DNA from: Pseudoscleropodium purum
Lineage: Eukaryota > Streptophyta > Bryopsida > Hypnales > Brachytheciaceae
Assembly: GCA_963969395.1 (NCBI GenBank)
Contig: OZ017796.1
Span: 46,180,243-46,244,242, forward strand
Length of the DNA stretch: 64,000 bases
Direction: 5' to 3'
Part shown: positions 37,478 through 47,168 of the stretch, piece by piece
Position numbering within the stretch: position 1 is the first letter of the stretch
How the letters are laid out: each line of letters opens with the position of its first letter
Position numbers and translations under genes: made by a program
The notes under the pieces: generated by a model
The model's input: the letters and a program-made list of their open reading frames with translations, nothing else
Database searches by the model: none
Told to the model about the DNA's origin: nothing

Positions 37478-38490
37478 AGATTGGTATATTGACAAATAGC
37501 TAGCACCAAACCCTATATTCATCAACACAAAAAACTCAAAGATTCGAACCCCATTCATTTACTAAATCAGAAGGTCATCACTAGAATTAATTTTTTGCTT
37601 CACAATCTTAGGCATTTTCAAACCTCACAACAACTAATTCATGAGTTAAAAATTTTGTATAATTTGATTGTCCATTGGAGTAGAAGCACCTCTTTTCCTT
37701 CATTGTAAGCTACATCTCTAAATTCCAAATATCATGATTGAATTTTGTTGCATATAGGTCAATATAAATGGATTTCTACGGTACAAGAGTTTCTACGGTA
37801 CCAAGAGAATGGTGTAAATTATCAAATTGAGATTTCCCAGGGCCCCATTTTCTTCATTCATATACATGTATTTCGTAAAATTTGGATGTAAATATTTACA
37901 AGACTGATCTAAGGTGGAAGGTTGGGAATGGGTGCCACCACTTCAGATTTAGATACTGATTTATAAGAGTTCCCTAAAAATTTGGAAAAAAATACAAAAA
38001 TTTCCGATCACAGCAAGATCCCCGAAACCCTAAACACCCCATTCCTGGACTTCGTATATTTAGGGTTGAAAAATTCATATGCAACGTTCAGAAGAGAAAC
38101 CATTAGGAGACGAATTTTTCCACTGAAGCAACGTACTGTATAAACTGCATCAATTGAAGGACAGGCACATAATGTGTCAACGCATGCTGCTTGGTAAAAT
38201 AGCAAAACAAATGCCAGCGGTCCTGACTGTAACCTCCTAATCTATAAATGATATGGGGAACCGAACAAAGCTCTGTTGAGCGCCGGGCAACTAGTATATT
38301 CGTACCTGGCTTCGATTCTTTGCAAAAGTGCCAGTGTGTCAAGCTGAAGATTTAAGACAAGCTGAAGATTCACCACCATGAGAGGATTCAATACAGATCT
38401 CATACTGCATAAAATAAGCAGATGAGAATGAAGGCCTGCGCCAATAAGATACAATACAAAATGAGCTAACGAGATGATCTACAATGCCCT
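37478..38490. other. Spacer and probable 3' flank of ARL5
   Basis: AT-rich to about 37.85 kb, then GC rises toward the ARL5 stop at 38491. The 37.9-38.49 kb part most likely holds the 3' untranslated region of the minus-strand gene. No accepted reading frame. An AAACCCTAAA telo-box motif occurs near 38028. Confidence 0.5.
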
Positions 38491-39045
38491 CTAGGGTGTG
38501 ACCTTAGTCCCAGTCACATGCTGGGCAACCCACCCCAAACCGTCCCAGAGCCCCTCCCCAGTTAAAGCACAACACGCTTGAATGTGCCAATCGTGATTTT
38601 TGATGCTGTGTAGAGACAGCGCATCACTTATTTCCGCTGGAGTCATGGCATCTTTCAGATCCTGCTTATTGGCGAACACAAGCACAACAGAGCCTTGAAG
38701 TTCTTCATGTTGCAGCAACTTGAAAAGCTCGTCTTTGATGATCGAAATCCTTGCCCGGTCTGTGCTATCAACAACCATCACCACTGCATGCGTGCCTCGG
38801 TAGTACGTCGCCCAGGACGTTCGCAATCGCTCTTGGCCTCCAAGATCCCAGACCTCAAAACGTATATTCTTGTAAACAAGCTCTTCCACATTGCTGCCTA
38901 CTGTGGGCTGTGTGACAACCACCTCGCCCAAATGCAGCTTGTAAAGTGTTGTCGTCTTTCCAGCGTTGTCTAATCCCACAACAACAATTTTGTACTCTTT
39001 TGCAGGGAACATGTAAAACCACAACCTCGATATGATCACCCCCAT
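38491..39045 (-). CDS. ARL5: ARL5-type ADP-ribosylation-factor-like small GTPase
   Basis: An uninterrupted frame of 184 aa, full length for the family. It has Gly2 (N-myristoylation site), P-loop GLDNAGKT (24-31), switch I PTVGSN with Thr48, switch II WDLGGQE (66-72), base-recognition NKQD (126-129) and the CCALTGEG loop (158-165). The stretches [12 protein letters not shown] and [17 protein letters not shown] distinguish ARL5 from ARF1 and other ARLs. ARL5 proteins act at the trans-Golgi, cycling between GDP and GTP to recruit tethers; that role is taken from the family. The coding part has no intron, whereas plant ARF/ARL genes usually have several, so a retrocopy origin is possible. No poly-A tract is visible 3' of the stop. 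All nucleotide-binding motifs are intact. A leader intron (39061-40529) precedes it. Confidence 0.95.
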   Translation of the reverse strand: MGVIISRLWFYMFPAKEYKIVVVGLDNAGKTTTLYKLHLGEVVVTQPTVGSNVEELVYKNIRFEVWDLGGQERLRTSWATYYRGTHAVVMVVDSTDRARISIIKDELFKLLQHEELQGSVVLVFANKQDLKDAMTPAEISDALSLHSIKNHDWHIQACCALTGEGLWDGLGWVAQHVTGTKVTP

Positions 39046-39060
39046 TTCGAGCGACTCTTG

Positions 39061-39313
39061 CTACAACTTCTCTTCGTGTTGATACAGAAGATTTTCCCAA
39101 CACCAGTCCACCAGTCGTTTGTATTATTTGTTGCCGTTAACTTGCTACACCTTCTCTTCGTGTTGATACAGAGGATTTCCCAACACCAATTCCACCAGTC
39201 GTTTGAATTATTTGCTGCCGTTAATTTGCTGCACCTTCTCTTCGTGATGAAACAGAGGATTTTCCCAATACCAAATCCACCAGCTGTTTGTATTACTCGC
39301 TGTTGTTACCTTG
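39061..39313 (-). repeat. Three tandem 84-85-bp units, each ending in a 3' splice site
   Basis: Units at 39061-39144, 39145-39228 and 39229-39313 share 'cttctcttcgtg', 'cagaggat', 'ccaccag' and 'ttgccgttaa' in order. Read on the minus strand, each ends in an AG acceptor-like site: gttgtag|caag (39061), gtgtag|caag (39145) and gtgcag|caaa (39229). The first is 15 nt before the ARL5 ATG and is the probable acceptor of the leader intron; the others are possible alternative acceptors. The unit length is a multiple of three, so a spurious repetitive peptide frame appears on the plus strand. Confidence 0.92.
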
Positions 39314-39796
39314 AGACACAGACCAATTGCACCCCCAAAATGTCCTAAAAGTCCAAGCAAAACGATTGTTAGCGGCAAAATTGCATGAAATTGATATAAT
39401 CGTCCCCAAATAATGAGCAATGGAGTACAATTGTGAAAATGATGGACATGGAATTATCGGTTCCTTTGTACTCAAACTCAAAAACTAATGAAGACCTCAA
39501 TTGTTACGCTCACTCAAGATACCCAAAGCGGGTGCTTCAAGCGCTACTCAAGCGCTTCAATATCCCAACTGACACCCCCATTTCACCCAGAAATTGGTAA
39601 CCACGGACACTCCTCTCCTCTCATCATTGGCGATCAGTCAGGAGAGAAGGCACGAAAAATTGAAGATCCATTTTTGCTTACTTCCAAACAACCTAAAAGT
39701 AAGACCATCCTGCCTCTCAGCTCCCGAAACGATGTAGGAGAATTATAAATAACTAACAGTTCAAAAAAACTGAACCATTAACCATTAACCATTCAG

Positions 39797-40470
39797 TTTC
39801 GCCAAGGACTCCCATCCAGCTCAATTTTCTCGTATTCACCAGCTCACACATACTCATGAGGGCTCTCCAAAATAGAACCATAAAAATCACATATATCCCA
39901 TGCAAAAACCAGAACATGACCTCACAGACACTCAAAAATAATCTACCTCCCAGTAAAGGTGGGAGAAACTTCAGCGATTCCGCTTCACCGGAAATTGCCG
40001 AAACATATTAAGGCATGGAAACACAAAATAAAGAATTGAAAACAAGATCACCAGCCACTTTGCCGCTCCAAATCTGTTCACATCCAGCTCTAATCTCTGA
40101 TATTCACCAGCTGATAAATACTCATTAGGGCTGTCCGAACTAGAACCATAAAAGGCACCAACATCCCACGCAACGAGCAAAACAAGACTTCACAGACAGT
40201 CACAAATAATCTACGTCCCAAACGAGGAGGAGTAACATTTCAGCAACTCCGATTCCAGCCGAAATTGCGTAACCAAAAAGTAACGAAATCGAATAAACCT
40301 AATCGAACCCTTTCAAAACTTCATTCTCCCGCACACAACCTCAACAGCAACCATAGTACTGGAGAAACATCAAACTGAACATCTTTCTAAACTACTAAAG
40401 GAAAGAAGATGCTCAGATCCAGCCAAAGTCTCACATATCACCAGGAAGTGAGAAAACCCGAAAAAAGACG
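39797..40470 (-). repeat. Diverged tandem repeat of about 250-330 bp, two clear units and a third remnant
   Basis: Unit 1 (about 39797-40010) and unit 2 (about 40060-40280) share 'catccagctc', 'tattcaccagct', 'atactcat', 'agggct', 'tagaaccataaaa' and 'cacaaataatcta'-type blocks, then 'ttcagc', 'tccg' and 'gaaattg'. A weaker third unit near 40413-40455 keeps 'gatccagcc', 'tcacatatcaccag' and 'aagtgag'. It lies within the predicted leader intron, so this intron grew by repeated duplication. Confidence 0.8.
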
Positions 40471-40529
40471 ATGCACCCTCCTTCTCGAATAATCCAATGG
40501 AAAAGCGGAAGCGGATGTCAGAGTCTTAC

Positions 40530-41000
40530 CAGAAATGAAGACATCAAGTCACGATTGAAGATCCAGCAGCGGACGAACCGGTGAGCTCACGCGCATCCCC
40601 TGGAGCTTAATGAAACCCTAGAACGAGGAGACAACACACCCCAAGTGCCTTGCTCGGCATCCCACCGAGCTCTGGTGCAGAGTGGTGGACGAACAAGACG
40701 ACGAAGATGCGTGAGCCTTGGGAATGGATGTCATTCGTCCGAGACGATGAATGATTTTCATCCTATTTCTAGTCATTTGTGCATTATTTGGTGCAATCTT
40801 CGTGCGTGCGTTTCATTGTCCTGCGTGGCCGGAAAGTCATCATTGACGTGAAGTTGTGGACCGTACTCAGCTACTCATGCCCAAGATGAAAAACGGGAGA
40901 AAAGGGGATGGATGGATGAAGTGAAGTACGCCATTGATTTATTAGAGTAAATTTGATGGTAATCCTCCATATATGTTAGGATCGGGTATAAATAATACTC
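40530..41000 (-). promoter_or_regulatory. Probable leader exon and promoter region of ARL5
   Basis: GC-raised block upstream of the leader donor. It contains an AAACCCTAG telo-box-like motif near 40613. On the minus strand TTATTTATACCC (about 40989-41000) could serve as the TATA box. The 3' end of the leader exon (GATGTCTTCATTTCTG) is nearly identical to that in front of the phosphatase gene at 46.53 kb. Confidence 0.4.
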
Positions 41001-42300
41001 TCTTACATAGAGTACTAACATTTAACACTTATGAAAATGAATTTCAATAATATAGAACATTTACAAAAATAATATTTATAAGACTTTAAGGTAAATTTAT
41101 AATACTAATAAAAATAAACGATGATAGTACAAAAAATATGAATTGACATTCATCTAAGTGAGTTGAAAAGAGGAATCTATTATAGTTTGATGACATTCTT
41201 CTACACACTGAGGTTGTACTTGCTTTTGAAGCACTTGGATATTGTCCATGAATCAAATGATGTCATTAGATCTTTGCTCCAAAAATTTATTTAAATTCTT
41301 AAGTTCAATCTTAGCATCTTTGAATTCCATAATTTTTTTCAAATTTTTTTCAACATTATCACTTATCAAATTCAAATCAATAAAGCAAGGAGCTAAACAT
41401 TTCATATCAATTACTTTACACTTATCACTTGATGATATTTTTTTACAAGAGCTCTAATTTTTGTAACTCATATGAGATTTAAAAACTTATAGAGGTAACA
41501 CCAATAGAGGGCTAACTATATCACTTAAATTTAGTAATGCTAGAGTTGACAAAAAATGTTGGATGAATGACTTTTTCAATAAAAATAAGAATGCACCTTG
41601 TTTGTTGAATATATATAATGAAACTATTGCATATGAATGAATAACTATGTTTATTGCCTTTATGTTTGATATTGGTTGGGTTTCAAAATAAATGTTACAT
41701 TAATTCAAGTAGGATGAATTCACAAGTATGATAATGCTCTTAAAAAATAGCAAGGAAGATTGAAGGATTCAATTTGTTCATTTAAAAAATATCTTAAATT
41801 ATATATGTAGTATCCAAAAGATGGTATAGCAATGAAAAGCAAATTTTTCTTTCAAAAGTGTTGATTGAAATGGTCCATGCAATAGGGGGTGGGAGGTTGG
41901 GGGAGACAAATTTTACTCTTAATGCCATAAAAAATTGAACCAAGCAAATTAGTTGTACTTTCATTAAATTTAGATTGAAGGATATGAGGCATTGCATCAA
42001 CAAAAGTTACATTTATAATAAAGTGCAAAAATTGAGTAGGTTCTTACATGTAGTATATATTACCAATCAGAAAGCCCTTATCCCTTACATGAAATAAGCT
42101 ACATCTATATTGTAGTTACACTGTGAAATAAGCTAAAAAGTCTATTGTAGCTTTGTAGCAACAATATCAAAGATATTGAGCCTCTCATACTTATAGTATA
42201 ACACATTTTTTTTCAAATTTCTAGCATTGACCATTGTCATTGTTTCTTTATTCATACTTGTGAAGGTGTTTTGGGATTAAATCTTAATTATTTATTCTAA
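41001..42300. other. AT-rich intergenic DNA, no gene seen
   Basis: Low-complexity sequence with only short chance frames. Confidence 0.65.
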
Positions 42301-43224
42301 TATCTGTCTAAACATATGATACTTGCCGTCTCTCTATTCATCCCAAGTTTCTTGGCCTTCAAGTTCAGAAACAAAGTAACGTATCCATCCTATATATATG
42401 GTATTGCAGCATGCCTACACTGGCTAAAGAATGTTATATGGTCACGCCGGGCCTCTCTGAGAGGACCAGAGTTCTTATGGATGGAAAGGATGCCAAATCC
42501 AATCCAATATATCTATGGTATTTGTAGAGGAGGAATTCATAAAACAAGGAATATTGATGCCTTTCATCTGCATTGCTTGGGCTTACCTAGTAATGACACG
42601 GTCACCCTCAATTTCTCCACTTCCATAACAAATCTCTGTAACTGATATCCCTTCAAATAGAACTCACATTTGCTCAAACTTTACACAAAACTCCCACAAA
42701 ACTGTCAGTTAGCGCCTCAAAACAGTCATTCGTGGACTCGTTGGACTACTGGAAACACTGTATTGCCATTAGCATTACAAAGATTTCCCAATCGATTGAC
42801 TGCGAAAGTGGACTACTACTCTTGCCTAATACTCCGTAAAACATTGAAGTGAAGATCAGCTATGTACATAAACCAGTAAAAAGAAGCATGTACGGTACCA
42901 TTCTCTACACGTCAGAGTCGATGCAGCAGCAACTTAGTCCTTCAAGCAACAAAAGCAGCAGCAACAAGGTGGTCGTCCAGAAGGGGTTTCCGTACTTCCA
43001 TCATCGGACAAAACTTGCAATGTGACACTTGCGTTCTCCAAAATCTTCACGCTTTGTGATTGGAGACTCATCTTCATGCTTCCGATGGTGGAGACTCGTC
43101 TTCTCTGTTAAAAAATTGAGAGAAGACTCCACCACTATTGCCCCCCTTCTGCTGGTCCTCCCAATTCCAACACTGGAAGCACTCAACGTTGAACAATTTG
43201 GCTCCTTCACTACTCTGAAACTCA
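42301..43224. other. 3' flank of the phosphatase gene
   Basis: Intermediate GC. The part next to 43225 is probably the 3' untranslated region of the minus-strand phosphatase gene. A 109-codon plus frame at 42316-42645 has no recognisable product and was not accepted as a gene. Confidence 0.45.
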
Positions 43225-46219
43225 CTAGTCACAAACATCATTTGATTCAACAGATGATGCCCCTTCAACAGGGGAATAACTATTGGTCCTTTTCCGTCTT
43301 TGAAACTTGCGTACCAAATAATTAATTAAAAAAGATAATGCAGCCAAGCCTGTGAGCAGCAACATGAGGGTTAAACTAGGAATCCAATTGTCGCCACTTC
43401 TTCTTCTGAATGAAAGACTTCTACCGAAGATGGGGGTAGAAAACCATTCACCCGCATATCCATTGAACAGGGTTTGAATATCTGATTTACTCAAGTCTTC
43501 ATCATCTAGAAGTTTCCAAGTCTTGATCTCTCGAGTGATTTTCAAACCGTCCTGCGTGCCCCTCCCAAGAGAGGCCTGCACTACCCGTGCCCGTCTTGCC
43601 CACCCAGCCTTCCTGAACCATTATTCATACAAGCATTAGCATAAACATAAAGCATTCAAGGAATCCAGATTCCAGTTCGCAAAAATGGGCAAAAGAAAAA
43701 CATCAGCGCAACCAATCTCAACAAATAAGGAAACAGCAATTACGTATATTGTATTTTAAAATGTAGTACATTTAAGACAACACGTGACCATGCAGAAGGA
43801 TGAAAATCACGTACCCATAGGTGTGGTAGCCAATGCCACCCCCATAACACAACTGGATACCAAGAAGACTGCCGCAGTAATCATTGACATGATCGTGTCC
43901 AACAAAGGTGGCTTTGACATCCCCTGCCTCGACAAGGGACGTAAACAATCCAGAGTTAACAGATGCGGAGCATATTGTTTCCTGTTTCTCACCCACCATG
44001 GTAGAGGGGTTTATAAGAACTGCATTGTACTCAGGAATCGGGATGTGGAAATAGGCCAGGGCTGGAGTAACAGGTGACGGCATTTGTTGTCCAAGCAAAG
44101 TGCTTGCCGGAACTCCCGCACCCTGCACACAAAAAGGTGCAATTGGGTGTCAGCAACAGCTCAGTAGCTCAAGTCAGATTTCACCGGACATGATTTGTGA
44201 CAGTCGTGAAAACCTGATAGAGATAGGGAAAAACGAGATAGCTAAAAATGTGTAAAGCCTCCAAAGAGATAGCCTAAAGTATTACCTTAAGATTTGCCGC
44301 AAGCGTTTCAAACCATAGTAACTGGCTGGCTCGAACCCAATCATAGCCACTTACAGTATTAAACTTGGAATAGTCCCCAGAGTCAAGAAAGTACAAATTG
44401 AGAAGGCTGAAGTTGGCAGAATCTGAGCCCAAGGCACCAAACACCTGCAGATAGTAGTTGCCATACCCATAAACCTCAATTGGGGTTTTGCTGTTGGCAC
44501 TTATCCCTAAAAGAGTCTCCATGCTAGGATTCAAAATTTCAGACACAGAGTAATCCATCTTTGTTAAATAATCCATCACTTTTGCTCGAGGCAGATTTGA
44601 TTCTTGATCATGATTTCCCAATACTGCAGCCCAAGGAATTTTCGCCGCTATCACTGGAGCAAAAGCCTGGTCCATTGATTTTGTGGCATCCTTGGCAGTA
44701 CCGCCGTCGATATTGTCTCCTGTGCAAAAGTATGGTAAATTAAATTAGAGTAATAAATTTCAGAGGAAGGATAAGAAACCATTCAATAGCTCAAGACCAC
44801 TGTCATCCCTTACAAGCATGCTCAAATAAACGAAATTCCTTGGGTTTAATCATCCAAACAGCAGTAACATTGTCGACCATTTTCAAGAAATCGCAGATGC
44901 ATTTGTAAACAAATCGCTCAAAAATTTAAGAACAAATATAAGAATATTTCCTTCGCGATAGCATTAACGAGCATAAACAAAATCAGGCAAGCGCTCCGAC
45001 GATCACTTGCATACTTGTAACAAGGACTGTATAAATTCGTAATCAGCTCGAAGACTTCAATAATTGGACAATGATCAGGAATACACCATAGCATACCAGT
45101 AAAGACGACCAAATCAGGCTTCTCTGCAGCCAGTAGCCGCTCAATGAAGGAAGTAGTATTTAAGTCGGAGCAATGATGTGATGTAGACACATCAAAACAT
45201 TGCGATTGAGCACCTTGCGCGAAATGCATGTCTGCAACCTGCGCAGAAAATTAAGTGATAGACACGATGTGAGATACCAGAAGTAATACAGCATAATTCA
45301 TAAGCAGCAACGACCGGTAGACGGAGCCGAACAGAGAAGCTCGTGCTCTCAAGTCTATTGAAAACTGTACGTTGCAGAATGGTATAAGAGGAAAGAATTC
45401 AATGATTTAGGTGATCAGGCCGAATGTTTGAGCAGAAGCCCTACTCAAAAAATATCACCCATTCTGAACTTCTGATTATAGTCTGGCTCAGAAGGATACC
45501 TTTCCAATAAAACTGATTCCCTACATGAAAATTTTGGTTCGCATATGAATATTCTTAGAAGGTGAAGAAATGTAAAAAAGGTTAGTTTTGGTTTGAACAA
45601 TTAGCTCTCATTGTGGATTCTCTAATTAGAGGTCACAACAAGAAGATGCACTCCCAAACCAAGGGTGAAGTGCAAGCATTCTAAGTCAAGCAATCCACTT
45701 CCTTGATCCTAAGGAGCTTTTTTCAATTTTCAATAGTGAATATCTCTTCATATAAAGTGAAGTTTTGGTCAAACCAAGTCTTGCTTTTTTCCCGTTTCCT
45801 TGGCTCACTAGAAATTTACATTGTATCAAGTTCGTCTACGAGCACTGAGTGTTGTAGCGAATACTTTATTTTGAGCACATCTTTCATTCCACATTGTGTA
45901 CTTGAGCTCTTTAAGATACAATTAAGGTATTGACAAATATTATAAGTTCTTCCCGTCGTGACGCAAATTTGAGACCTCAGCGAAAGGAGATCTTACCATA
46001 CCGTAGCAAAATGAAAGATTGTCACTTCAAAGTTCAAAATGCCAATGTCCACAAATCAATCACCTGAAGAATCTTGAAAGTGCCCTCGCGGTTGAACCTC
46101 AAAACAGGACGCACGTGATCGCCAACCACCACTCGCGGCACAAAACACAGCCCAAACCCCACCAACAAAGCAACGCACCAGAAATTCATCGAAGCTGCCA
46201 CTACGGATTGTGAATTCAT
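43225..46219 (-). CDS. PAP29/PAP28-type purple acid phosphatase family protein with C-terminal membrane segment
   Basis: Five coding exons read leftward: 46219-46064, 45238-45097, 44719-44286, 44122-43815 and 43612-43225 (475 aa). All introns are GT-AG (825, 377, 163 and 202 bp) and phases agree. Residues 11-33 form a signal peptide (MNFWCVALLVGFG). The Dcr2-like metallophosphoesterase blocks are complete: VADMH (Asp55, His57), TGDNI (Asp101), GNHDQES (135-141), YFHIPIPE (His270) and GHDH (319-322). YGKAGWARRARVV and IKTWKLLDDE match the family tail. The homologues I recall end soon after this; here about 70 more residues follow, with a hydrophobic helix at 424-447 and then RKFQRRKR. This predicts a type I membrane protein with the catalytic domain in the lumen or outside the cell. 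Arabidopsis members are labelled 'probable inactive', yet the metal ligands are present. An in-frame ATG at 46189 is an alternative start. Confidence 0.93.
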
Positions 46220-46260
46220 CACTCTTTAGATTGGACGACTACCTTGAAGACCACGTGCAA

Positions 46261-46531
46261 CTAAAGGGGGTCCTGGCAAACCGAAGAACGAGGGTTAAGA
46301 AGAACGATATATCGACACGATTAATCAAAAGAAATGAGATTGTTAAACAAATGCATTCACCAATTCCTAGTGACAGTCGCAATGCCAACAAACTCTCATT
46401 GATTCACTCACTCAAGATATCAAACGCGGTGAGCTTGAATAGAAATTGAATACAAGGCAAACGACACTTCAAACAGGACAACAAAAAAGCATCAAAATCT
46501 TAAATTTTTAAGACCGGAATCGAAGAAGTAC
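46261..46531 (-). other. Predicted 5'-leader intron of the phosphatase gene
   Basis: Donor TTTCTG|gtactt (46532/46531) and acceptor ccccctttag|TTGC (46261/46260) on the minus strand would remove 271 bp and leave a 41-nt second leader exon before the ATG at 46219. Inside it 'tcactcaagatatcaaa' (about 46407-46423) matches a site in the ARL5 leader intron near 39510. Predicted from sequence only. Confidence 0.45.
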
Positions 46532-46739
46532 CAGAAATTAAGACATCAAGAATCGGCCGGTTGCTCGAGGAAACCCTAGAAAAAGTGGCAACCTCGAGGA
46601 ATTCACCCTAGAAGCGAAAGGGCTTGCGCAATGAAGCTAAAAGTTGTGCATGAGGAAGATGCTTGAAATCCGACAAAGGATGAGATTCAGTCTCTTGCAA
46701 AGATTGTTTCCGCTGTGAAAGATTGCTCTGCAGTGCCCC
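46532..46739 (-). promoter_or_regulatory. Probable leader exon of the phosphatase gene
   Basis: It ends in GATGTCTTAATTTCTG at the predicted donor, almost the same as the ARL5 leader exon end. It also contains AAACCCTAG telo-box-like sequence (about 46570) at a comparable distance. GC about 48%. Confidence 0.4.
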
Positions 46740-47090
46740 TCATGCACTGATTACGCAATCAAGCTGGAAATCACGAATTCGCAAATGAAGATGGCAAGCG
46801 TTCGTTAGCGTACTGGACGAGTCGCCGGAATCTGAAGCATTCCCGGCGGAATCCCCGCACATCGTCATCTTCTCTCGCATTTGCCGAAGTCCTCGCTTGT
46901 GCATTGCAGGGAGATCCTGCAACATGGCAGAAGACGAATGTGGCAGGGGACAGATGATATCGTCATCACGGACACCATCATGGCATCCGGTGCGGTCCAA
47001 AATGAACTTTGGATGAATGAAAACAGTCCTGGACGACCGCCTAGGAACGACAACCTTCATCCAAGCAACGTTGTCCGGGAGACTTTGCAT
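46740..47090 (-). CDS. Hypothetical 116-aa reading frame upstream of the phosphatase gene
   Basis: ATG-initiated frame of 116 codons with balanced composition, in a GC-raised block. The start region MKVVVPRRSSRTVFIHPKF is basic; the middle carries paired acidic residues (VRDDDIICPLP) and a Ser/Asp-rich run (SAGNASDSGDSSS). No signal peptide or membrane helix. A TATA-like sequence lies about 60-80 bp upstream (47151-47168), which fits a short leader. It sits on the same strand and just ahead of the phosphatase leader, so it could be a separate small gene, an upstream frame on the same transcript, or chance. Unrecognised. Confidence 0.3.
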   Translation of the reverse strand: MQSLPDNVAWMKVVVPRRSSRTVFIHPKFILDRTGCHDGVRDDDIICPLPHSSSAMLQDLPAMHKRGLRQMREKMTMCGDSAGNASDSGDSSSTLTNACHLHLRIRDFQLDCVISA

Positions 47091-47150
47091 TGATAGATGA
47101 AAAGTGAAGAAGTTTGAATAGGACCTTATTACCTTAGATAAGCAACCGAT

Positions 47151-47168
47151 GCTATAAAGATATAGTCT
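47151..47168 (-). promoter_or_regulatory. TATA-like core promoter candidate
   Basis: Minus strand 'agactatatctttatagc' lies about 60 bp ahead of the ATG of the 116-codon frame and faces the phosphatase gene. It marks the edge between AT-rich spacer and the GC-raised gene block. Confidence 0.3.

Larger units (their letters stand above)
39061..40529 (-). other. Predicted 5'-leader intron of ARL5
   Basis: Donor on the minus strand: ATTTCTG|gtaagac at 40530/40529, a near-consensus site. Acceptor: gttgtag|CAAGAG at 39061/39060, 15 nt upstream of the ATG. The intron is 1469 bp and contains the 84-bp triplicate and the roughly 240-bp decayed repeats. Leader introns are common in plant housekeeping genes and often raise expression. 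Predicted from splice sites only. Confidence 0.55.

Noticed and set aside
37545..37560. GGTTCGAATC on the minus strand, like a tRNA B box
   Set aside because: No A box or cloverleaf pairing in the neighbouring 90 bases.
39058..39348. Plus-strand frame encoding a 28-residue tandem repeat
   Set aside because: It arises because the 84-bp tandem unit is a multiple of three. It is antisense to the ARL5 leader and hydrophobic without a signal.
42316..42645. 109-codon plus frame downstream of the phosphatase gene
   Set aside because: No recognised motif, no promoter signal, and it lies in the presumed 3' flank of a gene on the other strand.
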